A stretch of DNA of 64,000 bases from Zygnema cylindricum (taxonomy: Eukaryota > Streptophyta > Zygnematophyceae > Zygnematales > Zygnemataceae): NCBI GenBank assembly GCA_037447655.1, contig JBBHKE010001973.1:587954-651953 (forward strand), given 5' to 3'. The stretch's first letter is position 1; each line of letters begins with the position of its first letter. The notes beneath the pieces are model-generated. The model was not told where the DNA came from and made no database searches. It saw only the letters and a program-made list of their open reading frames with translations. The position numbers and the translations under genes are program-made. Below, piece by piece: positions 22,169-31,178 of the stretch.

Positions 22169-22184
22169 AGTACAAGAAGGTACA

Positions 22185-22934
22185 ATGGGCGATGTACTTA
22201 TTGTAAGACCATTGTACGACAAGGTCTACAAGGTGACACCTGTCAAATCGGAAGCCATGGTTCCTCCTCCCATCTTCTCCGGTATCAAATAATGTGGCGC
22301 CACGTGGCACCGCGTGACGCTATCTCTGTATGTCGCCAAAAGCTCACTTCGCGTGGCGGCTATAATGCCGGTTGTCCGATCAAATTATATTTTACAAGGT
22401 TCAGATTCGCGTACATGCAGGAATTGCTAATTGCTCCTTTTGGTTAGTCTGTTGTTAATTAGCTGTTGCGTTAATGTTTATATATGTATGAAACCCATCA
22501 CGTGTATCGTTTCGACAACGCCTTATTGGTTAAGGCTTACCTCTACAAATATAACCACAGACCATGGTTCAAATCTGGTCTAGAGCAATTTTTGGTTATT
22601 TGTTAGTTTGTTAGAACTCTCTTCTTGTCCGCTTATAAATACCTATTGTACCCTTTATATGATATTGTTTACTCTAAGCCATAGGCTAAAGCTAACGTCT
22701 ACTATAGGATGTAGGTACTAGGATCAAGTCTTGGAAACCGTCACAACCATTTTGGTACAAACTACGAATTAGCCTATCCTCTTTAGACAGCCATGGCTCT
22801 AGCTCTCTCTCTGGTCTTCAGTGACTGCAACAAGTATGGGGACCGGAGAGAGTTGAGTGAGAAGCAGGTTGCCTTTGCTGACTTACTCTATTTAATTTTC
22901 CAATATAGACCTAGAAAATACATAAATTTCAACA
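22185..22934 (-). repeat. Copia-4 left LTR, second part
   Basis: Continues the LTR after the chromovirus to ATTTCAACA. It contains a GCGCCACGTGGCACC G-box near 22290 and two tRNA-like blocks, at about 22519-22592 (GCCTTATTGGTTAAGGC and GGTTCAAATCTGG) and about 22673-22745. Confidence 0.88.
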
Positions 22935-23075
22935 CTCCCCTTATTTTCTAGTCTACTTTCTTTTCAACTCCCACTAAAAATATATATATAATATTTTTTT
23001 TTCTTCTTTTCTTTTTCCTCTTTCTTTTCTCCTCATAAAACTTTAAGTGAATACTCTCGTATTTTAAAAGGTCCA

Positions 23076-24593
23076 TTAGATGAGCTGAAATAACATTCCA
23101 TCTTGCTGATCACATATTTTATTAAGCATACAATTTTCCATAAATCCAAGCAAAGATTTTATCTCACTCATCTCTTTTCCATCCACACAGAATCCGATTT
23201 CCCTCTTGCAATTCAAAAAACCAGCCCAATCCCCAATCTGCAACACACACCCAGATGCTAACCCTTTTACAGGCACACCACCATAAATGCCATCACTCCC
23301 ATTAGTGATGTCAAAACCATTACCCCCCATATTTATCGTTATATCAAGAGTCCCCACTAAGTTCCTCATAAAATCTACATCTTCCAAGCTCATATTTTTA
23401 TCCATGATACTCACCCCATTTTCTGAACTTTCCTCACTCTCTCCCATGGAATTCTTTCCACTATCACTTTCTATAATGATTCCCAAAGAGTATTTCTCCT
23501 CCCCTAAGCTTTTCATTAAATATTTCTTTTCTCCACTATCATTTAAAACCCCCTCTAGTTTTACTTCTCCCCTTTCCTCCAAATCCGTTGAAGTCTCCTT
23601 TTCCAACCAGTTTTCTGTTTCCCAAATATTTATAGAATTATCCTTATTATTTTTATTTTTCCCTTTTTCATTTATGTATCCTAGATCTGACTTTCTCATT
23701 TCTAACTCATACTTTCTACACTCCTTGACATCCTCATCATTTCTAACTCCCTCAAGTACCTCCCTTCCCTTTACTTCCCTTATACCTCCAAAAGCACATC
23801 GTTGCTTTCGTGTAATTTCCGCGTACTTCTCTCTCTTCTCCATTCTACCAATGTGAAGAAGCTCCAATATTTCTTCATCCTCTTTCTCCTCTTCCCCTTC
23901 TTCCTCCTCTTTCACATTCCAACTTCTAAGTTCTTCCAAACAAGGACACTCCTCTATATAGTGACCCGGTTCTCTACAAAAGAAGCAAACACCCTTTTTC
24001 AAAGCTCCCTTTTTTTTTCCTCTCCCTCTCTTTCCACCAAAGTTCTGATAAGGTTTACCTTCGTCTTTCTTCCCCTCATCACGCTTCCGCTCGTCACCGC
24101 CGTTCCTCTCATCACGCTTCCGCCAATCACCACCAGCTGTAAATACAGTTACCTTCTCACTTCCCATACGAACCTCCAAAGTGCTTTCCCTCACAAGAAT
24201 TATCCCCATGGTGAAGCTCCAAGTCCATGAGGAGCCATCCATTGCCTGCATCCGATAAATGATGTTTTCGTACTCATCTGGGAGTTTCATGAGTAGTGTA
24301 TTGATCAATCTCTCCTCAAATTCTACATACCCCGCACTAGCAAGCTCAACATATAACGCAGCAATATCATTGCAAAACTCTATCTTGTTACCGCCTTTAT
24401 AAACATAGGCCTCTATTTTCTGTTTTACTAACTGCTGCCTCTGAATAGTCTCACTCTTATAAATCAGCCTTAGTGTTTCCCATATTTCCGAAGACTTAGT
24501 AAGACTTAAAAGAGTGATAGCTATGGACTTAGACACATATCTAAGTATAAGATGTTTTGCTATTGTTTTTATACTCCCAAATTTTACTATCAT
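23076..24593 (-). CDS. Copia-4 Gag fused to a shortened RT/RNase H remnant (505 codons open)
   Basis: A single open frame. Its N-terminal part is Copia Gag (HLILRYVSKSIAITLLSLTK, SETIQRQQLVKQKIEAYVYK, MKLPDEYENIIYRMQAMDG), followed by a charged linker, the knuckle CFFCREPGHYIEECP, and a Glu/Lys-rich region. Without a stop it then enters short blocks that match, in order, RT and RNase H of Copia-1: LGEEKYSLGIIIESD (against MGEARYILGIQVERD), FMRNLVGTL, DITNGSDGIYGG (against DITTWSDASYGD), SGCVLQIGDWAG and EIKSLLGF. Protease, integrase and the RT core are absent. The fused frame has stayed open through the fusion, which suggests a functional gag-type protein or recent origin. Confidence 0.8.
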   Translation of the reverse strand: MIVKFGSIKTIAKHLILRYVSKSIAITLLSLTKSSEIWETLRLIYKSETIQRQQLVKQKIEAYVYKGGNKIEFCNDIAALYVELASAGYVEFEERLINTLLMKLPDEYENIIYRMQAMDGSSWTWSFTMGIILVRESTLEVRMGSEKVTVFTAGGDWRKRDERNGGDERKRDEGKKDEGKPYQNFGGKRGRGKKKGALKKGVCFFCREPGHYIEECPCLEELRSWNVKEEEEGEEEKEDEEILELLHIGRMEKREKYAEITRKQRCAFGGIREVKGREVLEGVRNDEDVKECRKYELEMRKSDLGYINEKGKNKNNKDNSINIWETENWLEKETSTDLEERGEVKLEGVLNDSGEKKYLMKSLGEEKYSLGIIIESDSGKNSMGESEESSENGVSIMDKNMSLEDVDFMRNLVGTLDITINMGGNGFDITNGSDGIYGGVPVKGLASGCVLQIGDWAGFLNCKREIGFCVDGKEMSEIKSLLGFMENCMLNKICDQQDGMLFQLI

Positions 24594-24669
24594 ATTCTTC
24601 AGTTTTACTTATAACCCCCCTAAATGAAGATGTGGCAGAGAGCATAGCTCCCCTCACCATAAGTGTCCT

Positions 24670-24951
24670 TTAATCCTTCTCCCCTATTTCCCCATCCACT
24701 GAAAAGTTTTTCCCTTCACCTTTTGATTCATCTGAACTCCGTTTGATATTCTGGGCAGCCTCAGATGATTCTCCATAGTAACCTCCTCCAAAGCCAGGTG
24801 GCGGACATCTCACTTGTCCCGAAACAATTCCCCATAAGTGCTTCTCAAAAAGTAATCCCTCCATTGTGAACTCCCAATAAGTGAAGTCTGTTCCATCGAA
24901 CATAGGCACCCTAGATGGTGGGCCCATAACATGAAGTTTTGTGGTCTCCAT
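24670..24951 (-). CDS. Copia-4 Gag N-terminal segment (frame-shifted from main ORF)
   Basis: 93 codons from the ATG that lies inside the 5' LTR, through the primer site: VMGPPSRVPMFDGTDFTYW, LLFEKHLWGIVSGQVRCPPP. A stop at 24670 separates it from the main frame at 24593. The homologous Copia-3 sequence continues across this place, so this is a decay event in Copia-4. Confidence 0.75.
   Translation of the reverse strand: METTKLHVMGPPSRVPMFDGTDFTYWEFTMEGLLFEKHLWGIVSGQVRCPPPGFGGGYYGESSEAAQNIKRSSDESKGEGKNFSVDGEIGEKD
24916..24931 (-). other. Primer binding site of Copia-4
   Basis: TGGTGGGCCCATAACA: 15 of 16 match the initiator tRNA-Met anticodon arm, directly next to the LTR start at 24932. Confidence 0.75.
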
Positions 24952-26021
24952 TGACCCACAGAATGAGCAGCCTATGTAAAGCCTTTTGGATAATATTTGC
25001 CCCTTCTTTTTTCCCGCTGAATAAGCGCCGCCTAGGCACACAAATATTATGACCAATCTCACCCCTGTGAGGACAAGACTCCCCTGAGTCAAACGCAAAA
25101 AGAATCACTGAATTTGCTCCCCTGAGCAGTAAGTTATGGCTGGTCAAAGATGACCTTTATAGTACAAGCTCTCTTAGAGAGAGGTACCAAAATATCTCTA
25201 AGTCTTAGTCTGCCTACTCACGACTACCTACTACTAAACCCTAGTCTAATAGGAACACTATATAGTACAAGAAGGTACAATGGGCGATGTACTTATTGTA
25301 CGACCATTGTACGACAAGGTCTACAAGGTGACACTTGTCAAATCAGAAGCCATGGTTCCTCCTCCCATCTTCTCCGGTATCAAATAATGTGGCGCCACGT
25401 GGCACCGCGTGACGCTATCTCCGTATGCCGCCAAAAGCTCACTTCGCGTGGCGGCTATAATGCCGGCCGTCCGATCAAAACATATTTTACAAGGTTCAGA
25501 TTCGCGTACATGCAGGAATTGCTCCTTTTGGTTAGTCTGCTGTTAATTAGCTGTTGCGTTAATGTTTATATATGTATGAAACCCGTCATGTGTATCGTTT
25601 TGATAACGCCTTATTGGTTAAGGCTTACCACTACAAATATTACCACAGACCATGGTTCAAATCTGGTCTAGAGCAATATTTGGTTATTTGTTAGTTTGTT
25701 AGAACTCTCTTCTTGTCCGCTTATAAATACCTATTGTACCCTATATATGATATCGTTTACTCTAAGCCATAGGCTAAAGCTAACGTCTACTATAGGATGT
25801 AGGTACCAAGATCAAGTCCTGGAACCGTCACAAACATTTTGGTACAAACTACGAATTAGCCTATCCTCTTTAGACAGCCATGGCTCTAGCTCTCTCTCTG
25901 GTCTTCAGTGCTTGCAACAAGTATGGGGACCGGAGAGAGTTGAGCGAGAAGCAGGTTGCCTTTGCTGACTTACTCTATTTAATTTCCCATTATAGACTTA
26001 GAAAATACATAAATTTCAACA
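24932..26021 (-). repeat. 5' LTR of Copia-4 (1,090 bp)
   Basis: TGAAGTTTTG...ATTTCAACA. It contains the gag ATG at 24949-24951, GCGCCACGTGGCACC near 25391, GTACGACCATTGTACGAC near 25299, and two tRNA-like blocks at about 25603-25675 and 25764-25830. Confidence 0.9.
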
Positions 26022-26026
26022 GAGGG

Positions 26027-26122
26027 TATACCATTCAGCGACGACATTTTCTTATCGTTGAATGGCGTAGCCGCACTTGCATAATTCAGCGACGACAATG
26101 TCTCGTCGCTGGAGATGACCTA
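26027..26122. repeat. Short hairpin array, right part
   Basis: Two more imperfect palindromes on the same core (CCATTCAGCGACGACATT / TTATCGTTGAATGG, and TTCAGCGACGACAATG / TCTCGTCGCTGGA). They continue the array of 7764-7863. Confidence 0.65.
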
Positions 26123-27758
26123 ATGCCGAAATCCATCCAGTTATAAAGCAAATTCGTCACCGACTGTGGAATAATGAATGAAACTAATGAATTTTCCATA
26201 TACATTGAAAACATCATTAAAATTGTATGGCATTCAATATTTAACCCACACAACTTTTTAAGTTGCAAACATCAAAATAAAAAACAAAGAAAGATACAAT
26301 TATATTGAGTTGGTCACTAATACAAATTACGCGATTTACTTAAGTAAACTAAAAGTACAACTACCATACTGCCAATCTAAAACTACCAAAAAAACAAAGA
26401 AACAAATCAACTCTATTAATACTAACTTATGAAAAAAACCCATTCCCCACTTCGTTATTCAAACCACATCTCTATAAAGAGACTCAAAATAGTCATCCTC
26501 CCATCCTCCGTCATGAATGACTTCATCTTGTTGAGTGTCGGCTTCTCGAATGTCATTGAGTAGATGTCGTGTTGGTATGGAAGGAAGTGGCACCTCATTG
26601 TCCTCGAAATGACATCGCCATTTCATGATGATGACTTGCAAATCTTGGGTGAGCATACTCTCCTCCCATTTACCATCCTTCAGCGACAATCCCCACAGAA
26701 TTATAGCCTTCCGTGCGTATTCCATCCCGTTTTTGTTGCAAGTGTTTTCGACAAGGATGGTTATAAAGCAAAATATAAGGATGCAAAAGCCAAGCTAAAA
26801 GGAGAATGTGGAAAGACAATGTCTTTGTTGTCCTGAATACCTGGTATATATAAGTTGTAAGAAGAAAGCTTTTGGACAAAAAAGCGGGAAACATTTCCCC
26901 ACCCTTTTGATGTTCAAAAATTGATTTTAAATATTTTGAATGATAGTGAATTGTCCAAATTTTCAGAAGACACAATGCAAGCAGGAAAGTTTCAAAAATT
27001 GCGCCAGTTAGGCTGAGGGAGTATGCACATGGATGATTTTCATGAAAGGGCCATGGTAAACGTTGCTTCAGATCGAATGTACGATTCCATTTTGGGATGG
27101 CACCGCGAATGATAGGCGGTTTGTGTAACGTCTTGGTGGAGCCGTATTGTTCCCGTGGATATGAAATTGGCCACGTGTAATTATCGTCGACCAATCAACA
27201 TTAGGCGTGAGGTGATCTGGTTGTTAAGTTTACACATTTTGAACCAATTTAGAATAAATGTTTACTCTAATACACGGTAACTTTAACGCTAATACCGGTC
27301 ACAAGTCGTAATACATGTTGGAGTAGACCCTTTTTAGAATTAAAACACATATTAACATCAATTTACTCTAATTAAACCAATTTCAGCGACATTATTAGCG
27401 ATAAGAACCCTTATTAACGTACAAAATAGTGAAACAACGGACAAGTGACCAATTTTTTTGCCAACAAGCGTTGGGTTATCGTTAAAATTGTGAAAGCTAC
27501 AAGTTCTACAACTGAAAAAAAAATATACATTTTATGGCATAGCGTCGACGCTTAACTGCAATACAACAGTCTGGCACGTACGGATATATGTATTATGCTA
27601 CGGCGTACGTTTTCGATATTTGTACGGTTACATAAATCAGTGTAAACATGTTTGGAGCGGGTATTTAATTTTTCGTAAATCCAAATTAGTATAAGTGAAT
27701 AACTAGAATGTATGTTTTTTTTGAAAAAATCCAAATTTTCAATTAGCGTAAATAACGG
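26123..27758. other. Intergenic DNA with one unrecognised minus-strand frame
   Basis: A minus-strand frame at 26459-26725 (88 codons, rich in Glu/Asp/Trp, ending YFESLYRDVV) has plausible protein composition. I cannot assign it, and no adjoining exon or family motif supports it. The rest is AT-rich. Around 27.2-27.7 kb, fragments such as ACGCTAATACC resemble the ends of the MITE families nearby. Confidence 0.35.
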
Positions 27759-28263
27759 TACACCGTGAATCTCTATTAGCGTAATGAAATAAATAGCATA
27801 ATAAAACAATTAGCAACATTTACGCTATTTGAGAATGTCGTTCTTTTGGAAATAATTTTTATTCTAATTTTTCGTATACTCTAATTTTTACACTGCTTTG
27901 TAAAAGCTTTTGGAGCATAATATCTCCACACTAAAATATGTGCATACACGAAATTGTTCAAATCGTACGCCGTCCCGTTTTTTTGACATCCGAGTATGCC
28001 GGAAAATATTTACGCAATTACATGTTTGAGTGAATGTTTTTATGTACTTTTCTACTTGAAAAAGTACATAATAGTAAGTCTCTGACATTTCGTTCACCAC
28101 ACTATATATAATGGCACTATATTAGAGTCATGAATCCTATTTAATGGGCTACCTCAAATAACGTGTCGAAACATTTAGAATGTTTAATTCTATTTGAGAA
28201 TTTGCCCAAAAAAACAGGGTACCTCAATTAGCGTTCAATACGCTAATAGCGATTCACGGTGTA
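27759..28263 (-). repeat. MITE1 copy (505 bp)
   Basis: Terminal inverted repeats TACACCGTGAATCTCTATTA and (reverse complement of the right end) TACACCGTGAATCGCTATTA. It is homologous in the opposite orientation to the copies at 58326 and 59362. It carries the same 70-codon open frame on the family sense strand (minus here, 27888-28100). Confidence 0.8.
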
Positions 28264-30451
28264 ATTGTTCCTTTACGCTAAAGAAACCTTTACGCGAATA
28301 ACGATTCACGGTGTAGTTGACGTAGGCTAGCGTCACGTGCCAGTTCACGGCGGACAAAAAAAAGTACCGAATTCATAGTTTCATACCATACCGTTTTCCC
28401 CTTTTTCAAGTGTGAACCACGCAGACGTTTCTTCACGTGGCCGTGGGTCGAAAAACACAAGACGACAACATGTAGTACATTCTAAGTTCGACGATGACGC
28501 AAAATGTACTACTACATTTTCGATTTCTTTGTACGGCTGCTACTTACGCGGTACGGCGCTAAGCTTTACAGGAAAGCGATAGAAAAAAGCCCTTACTTTG
28601 GCACATGGGGACATACCTTAAGTAAAAACTCGCAAGCCGTGGCTTTATCACGTCACGCCACTGTAGCACACAGCACCCGAGTTTGTCTGTTACTTGTAAA
28701 ACGTTTCCCGGGGCACAGATGTGTTTTCCACATGACACACACTACGGTGCGGAATATCTACCGCCGGTGTTCGCTTTTGTGCTCTACAAAATGTTACGTG
28801 ACTTGGGCCAACGACCAGAAATCATCTCTGGCTCATCATGACATCACGTGGGTGACTCTTTGCAAACGTGTCATTCTAGAGTTTCTGTTCTGAATTCTTA
28901 ATGAGTGGTCCAGATTGAGCTACGCATGTCCGCGACAACGACAACTACGAAACTGCGCGAGAGACTTGATCTTGATCCGTGGATCGGGAGCACGGAGGTA
29001 GATCGTGCGGAATCTGAATCGATAGAAGCGGAGTGATCGGTTCGGATATCTGTACTTTTTTTCTCTAAAACAAAAAAATACAGATTAGAAACCGCGTGAA
29101 AATTGATCCGGATCCCTCAATGAGTCGGAGTGGATCCATGCGAATCGCGGCTGATGTTAGCCGATCTGCATCCGCCTCCACTCTATTGGCCGCCGGGCAC
29201 AGCTGTCGTTCTGGAGAGTCCTCCTGGAAGATATTGATTGTGGCCTTTGTGAGAGCGTGATTTTTCACCTGCCACGTGTTGGGCTGTCAGTTGAGGGTAT
29301 ACCACTTTTTTGATTTGTGGTGCCTGGCAGCGATCTCATCCGGATGCGCACGTACGAAAAGGCCTTTTGCGCCACGTCATCGTAGACTCCCCTAGGCTTT
29401 ATTTATTATGGGCTAGGGCGGCCCAAGCTTGCGAAGTGCGAACAGAACAGCCCATTTACAAAATTGCGTATTTTACTATTTCGACCTACTTTTTGTCGCG
29501 ACATCTCATTCTGAAGGATATTTTCGGATGCGCGCTTTCCGCGAGATATTTATTATATCGAACGGCGCGCGCTTTGGGCTTGAATTAAAATTTTCGTACG
29601 GCGGGTGCCCAATTTTGTTTTCACAATCGCATACTTTTAACGGCTGCGCACTGAAAACGAAATCGACGCGTCTTTCGACAGATAGTTTTCTGCCTACATG
29701 TCAAAGTGTTACGAAGAAACCGCGCGCTTTTTTGGCCGATATTTCGCGGGTTTTTATTATGCTTTTGTTTGTCGTGTTACGTTTTTCTTTTTTTTTGAGA
29801 GTTTTTTCTTTTTTTTTGAGAGTTTTTTCTTTTTTTTTGTGTCCTTGTCCTCTGCACAATTTTACGGATAAGGCATATATCCGCGCCATCCTTCCGTTTC
29901 GATATTGTTGTACTTCGGTCAGCATAATACATTTCATTTGTTTTTTTTTTCACGATATTTTTGCTGCCACGCGGCACTGTCCGAAGCCCCCTATCGCTCG
30001 TGTAAATGCCGGTCGTCGATCGTACGGAGCGCGAGCTGCGGAAAAGTAAGAAGAAAAATCTAAAGGATAAGTACCGCGACTGCCGTACGCCAAACTGCAC
30101 GGCTTCCATTCGTTTGTAAACCTGCCCGTAACTGTGCTTCTCATTTCTTTTAAAAATAGCGCCTGCCGTTCGTTTGAGAGATGGCCGTTAGGTCGATTCG
30201 ACGGCCGGCAAATAATCCTCCAATCGGGCGACTGATCCTGGCAAAGCCATAACATACAGCAGCAGGCGCTCGATGTCGCGTTGCGCCCGATAGCCGGCTG
30301 GCACGCTGTCACGTCGCTCCCCCCCCCCCCCCCCCCCGTTGTTTGTTTCTTTCTTATCAGACGCCTGGCGAGATAGTTTTAGCGTTTTTCCTCCCCGATA
30401 TTTTGGCGGAGATACTTACGCCGCCGTACGGCGCCACTGCACCGCGCGGGA
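28264..30451. other. Intergenic DNA upstream of TOC1
   Basis: Starts with a partial MITE end (CGAATAACGATTCACGGTGTA to 28316). About 75 bp at 28433-28508 recur at 62698-62770. Three tandem copies of GAGAGTTTTTTC plus a T run lie at about 29790-29850, and a long C run at about 30320-30338. Frames such as 28504-28893 have no recognisable motif. No gene is called. Confidence 0.45.
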
Positions 30452-30595
30452 GGAATAGGAAATATGGAGCAAACCACGCGACCCCGCTACACTACTGTAT
30501 AGTACAGTACAGTACAGTACAGTACAGTATTGGCCTCCCAACCGACCTAGTTTCGTATTACGGCTTCTGTCGATGAAATAGCACCTCTCTTCTCC

Positions 30596-30682
30596 ATGGA
30601 CGCCCGCCCGTCTCCTCCTTCTCCTCCTCCTCCTCCCCCCTCGCACCGCCCCCTGCCCCCCCCCTCGTCCGCCCTCCTCTAA
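30596..30682 (+). CDS. Small Pro/Ser-rich ORF, duplicate unit a (possible uORF)
   Basis: 28 codons (MDARPSPPSPP...SSALL) then TAA. The paralogous ORF in unit b has the same start and ending with a length difference of exactly six codons. It may be an upstream ORF in the TOC1 leader, but transcription here is not shown. Confidence 0.3.
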   Translation: MDARPSPPSPPPPPPSHRPLPPPSSALL

Positions 30683-30688
30683 CGGCGC

Positions 30689-30751
30689 ATGGCGGCTGCC
30701 GCACTTCCCGCGCGAGGAGCGCCACGTGGCGGGGCGCCGGCCCGCGCCTGA
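30689..30751 (+). CDS. Small Ala-rich ORF, duplicate unit a (possible uORF)
   Basis: 20 codons (MAAAALPARGAPRGGAPARA) and TGA. The unit b counterpart also has exactly 20 codons and TGA. Low complexity, so this may be chance conservation from a GC-rich duplication. Confidence 0.28.
   Translation: MAAAALPARGAPRGGAPARA
30721..30730. promoter_or_regulatory. Perfect palindromic G-box
   Basis: GCCACGTGGC, a 10-bp palindrome around CACGTG, the binding site of plant bZIP/bHLH factors such as HY5 and PIFs. It is present in duplicate unit a and absent from unit b. A role in TOC1 control is inference. Confidence 0.4.
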
Positions 30752-31040
30752 CCGCCGGGGGACCCCCAGCGAGCGACCGAGACAGGCGGGCGGAGAGCAG
30801 CAGGCGGGCGCACACGGACACGGGGAGGAGCCCAGGAGAGAGGCCCGAGCACGAGAGGGAGGGGGAGGAGGAGGAGGGCAGGGAGAGGAAATCAGAGAAG
30901 GGGAAGGGAAAGAGGGGAAAGGGAGGGAAAGGGGGGGGGGGGGGGATAGGAAAAATCGAGCAAAGCACGCGAGCCCGCTATTGTCCCCTTAACCGACCGG
31001 CAGTTTTGTTTTTGTCGCTGGCATAGCAGCTCTCTTGTCC

Positions 31041-31109
31041 ATGGATGCCCTCCCGTCTCCTCCTCCCTCGCATCGTCCCCCGGCCTCCCCCTCGTCCGCC
31101 CCCCTCTAG
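31041..31109 (+). CDS. Small Pro/Ser-rich ORF, duplicate unit b (possible uORF)
   Basis: 22 codons (MDALPSPPPSHRPPASPSSA...) then TAG, paralogous to the ORF at 30596. Confidence 0.3.
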   Translation: MDALPSPPPSHRPPASPSSAPL

Positions 31110-31115
31110 CGGCGC

Positions 31116-31178
31116 ATGGCGGCTGCCGCCCCTCCCGCGCGAGCCCCAGCAGCAGCAGCAGCCCCAGCAGCAGCCTGA
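31116..31178 (+). CDS. Small Ala-rich ORF, duplicate unit b (possible uORF)
   Basis: 20 codons (MAAAAPPARAPAAAAAPAAA) then TGA, paralogous to the ORF at 30689. Confidence 0.28.
   Translation: MAAAAPPARAPAAAAAPAAA

Larger units (their letters stand above)
7869..26021 (-). mobile_element. Copia-4 LTR retrotransposon containing two nested elements
   Basis: Outermost element of the nest, on the minus strand. The LTRs are 7869-8219 plus 22185-22934 (left, split) and 24932-26021 (right, 1,090 bp). Identical 5-bp target duplications GAGGG flank it at 7864-7868 and 26022-26026. The interior (22935-24931) carries gag and a shrunken RT/RNase H remnant but no protease, integrase or complete RT, so the element is non-autonomous. 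The left LTR was later split by the chromovirus. Confidence 0.92.

Noticed and set aside
22519-22592. A real tRNA gene in the Copia-4 LTR
   Set aside because: D-stem and B-box-like sequence exist, but acceptor and T stems do not pair in register, so it is only tRNA-like.
26459-27194. Minus-strand frames that could be transposase or host exons
   Set aside because: No motif, no splice-supported extension, and no TIRs that clearly bracket them.
28504-28893. Plus-strand 129-codon frame
   Set aside because: No domain, no promoter or neighbouring exons. It lies in a region with shared repeat sequence.
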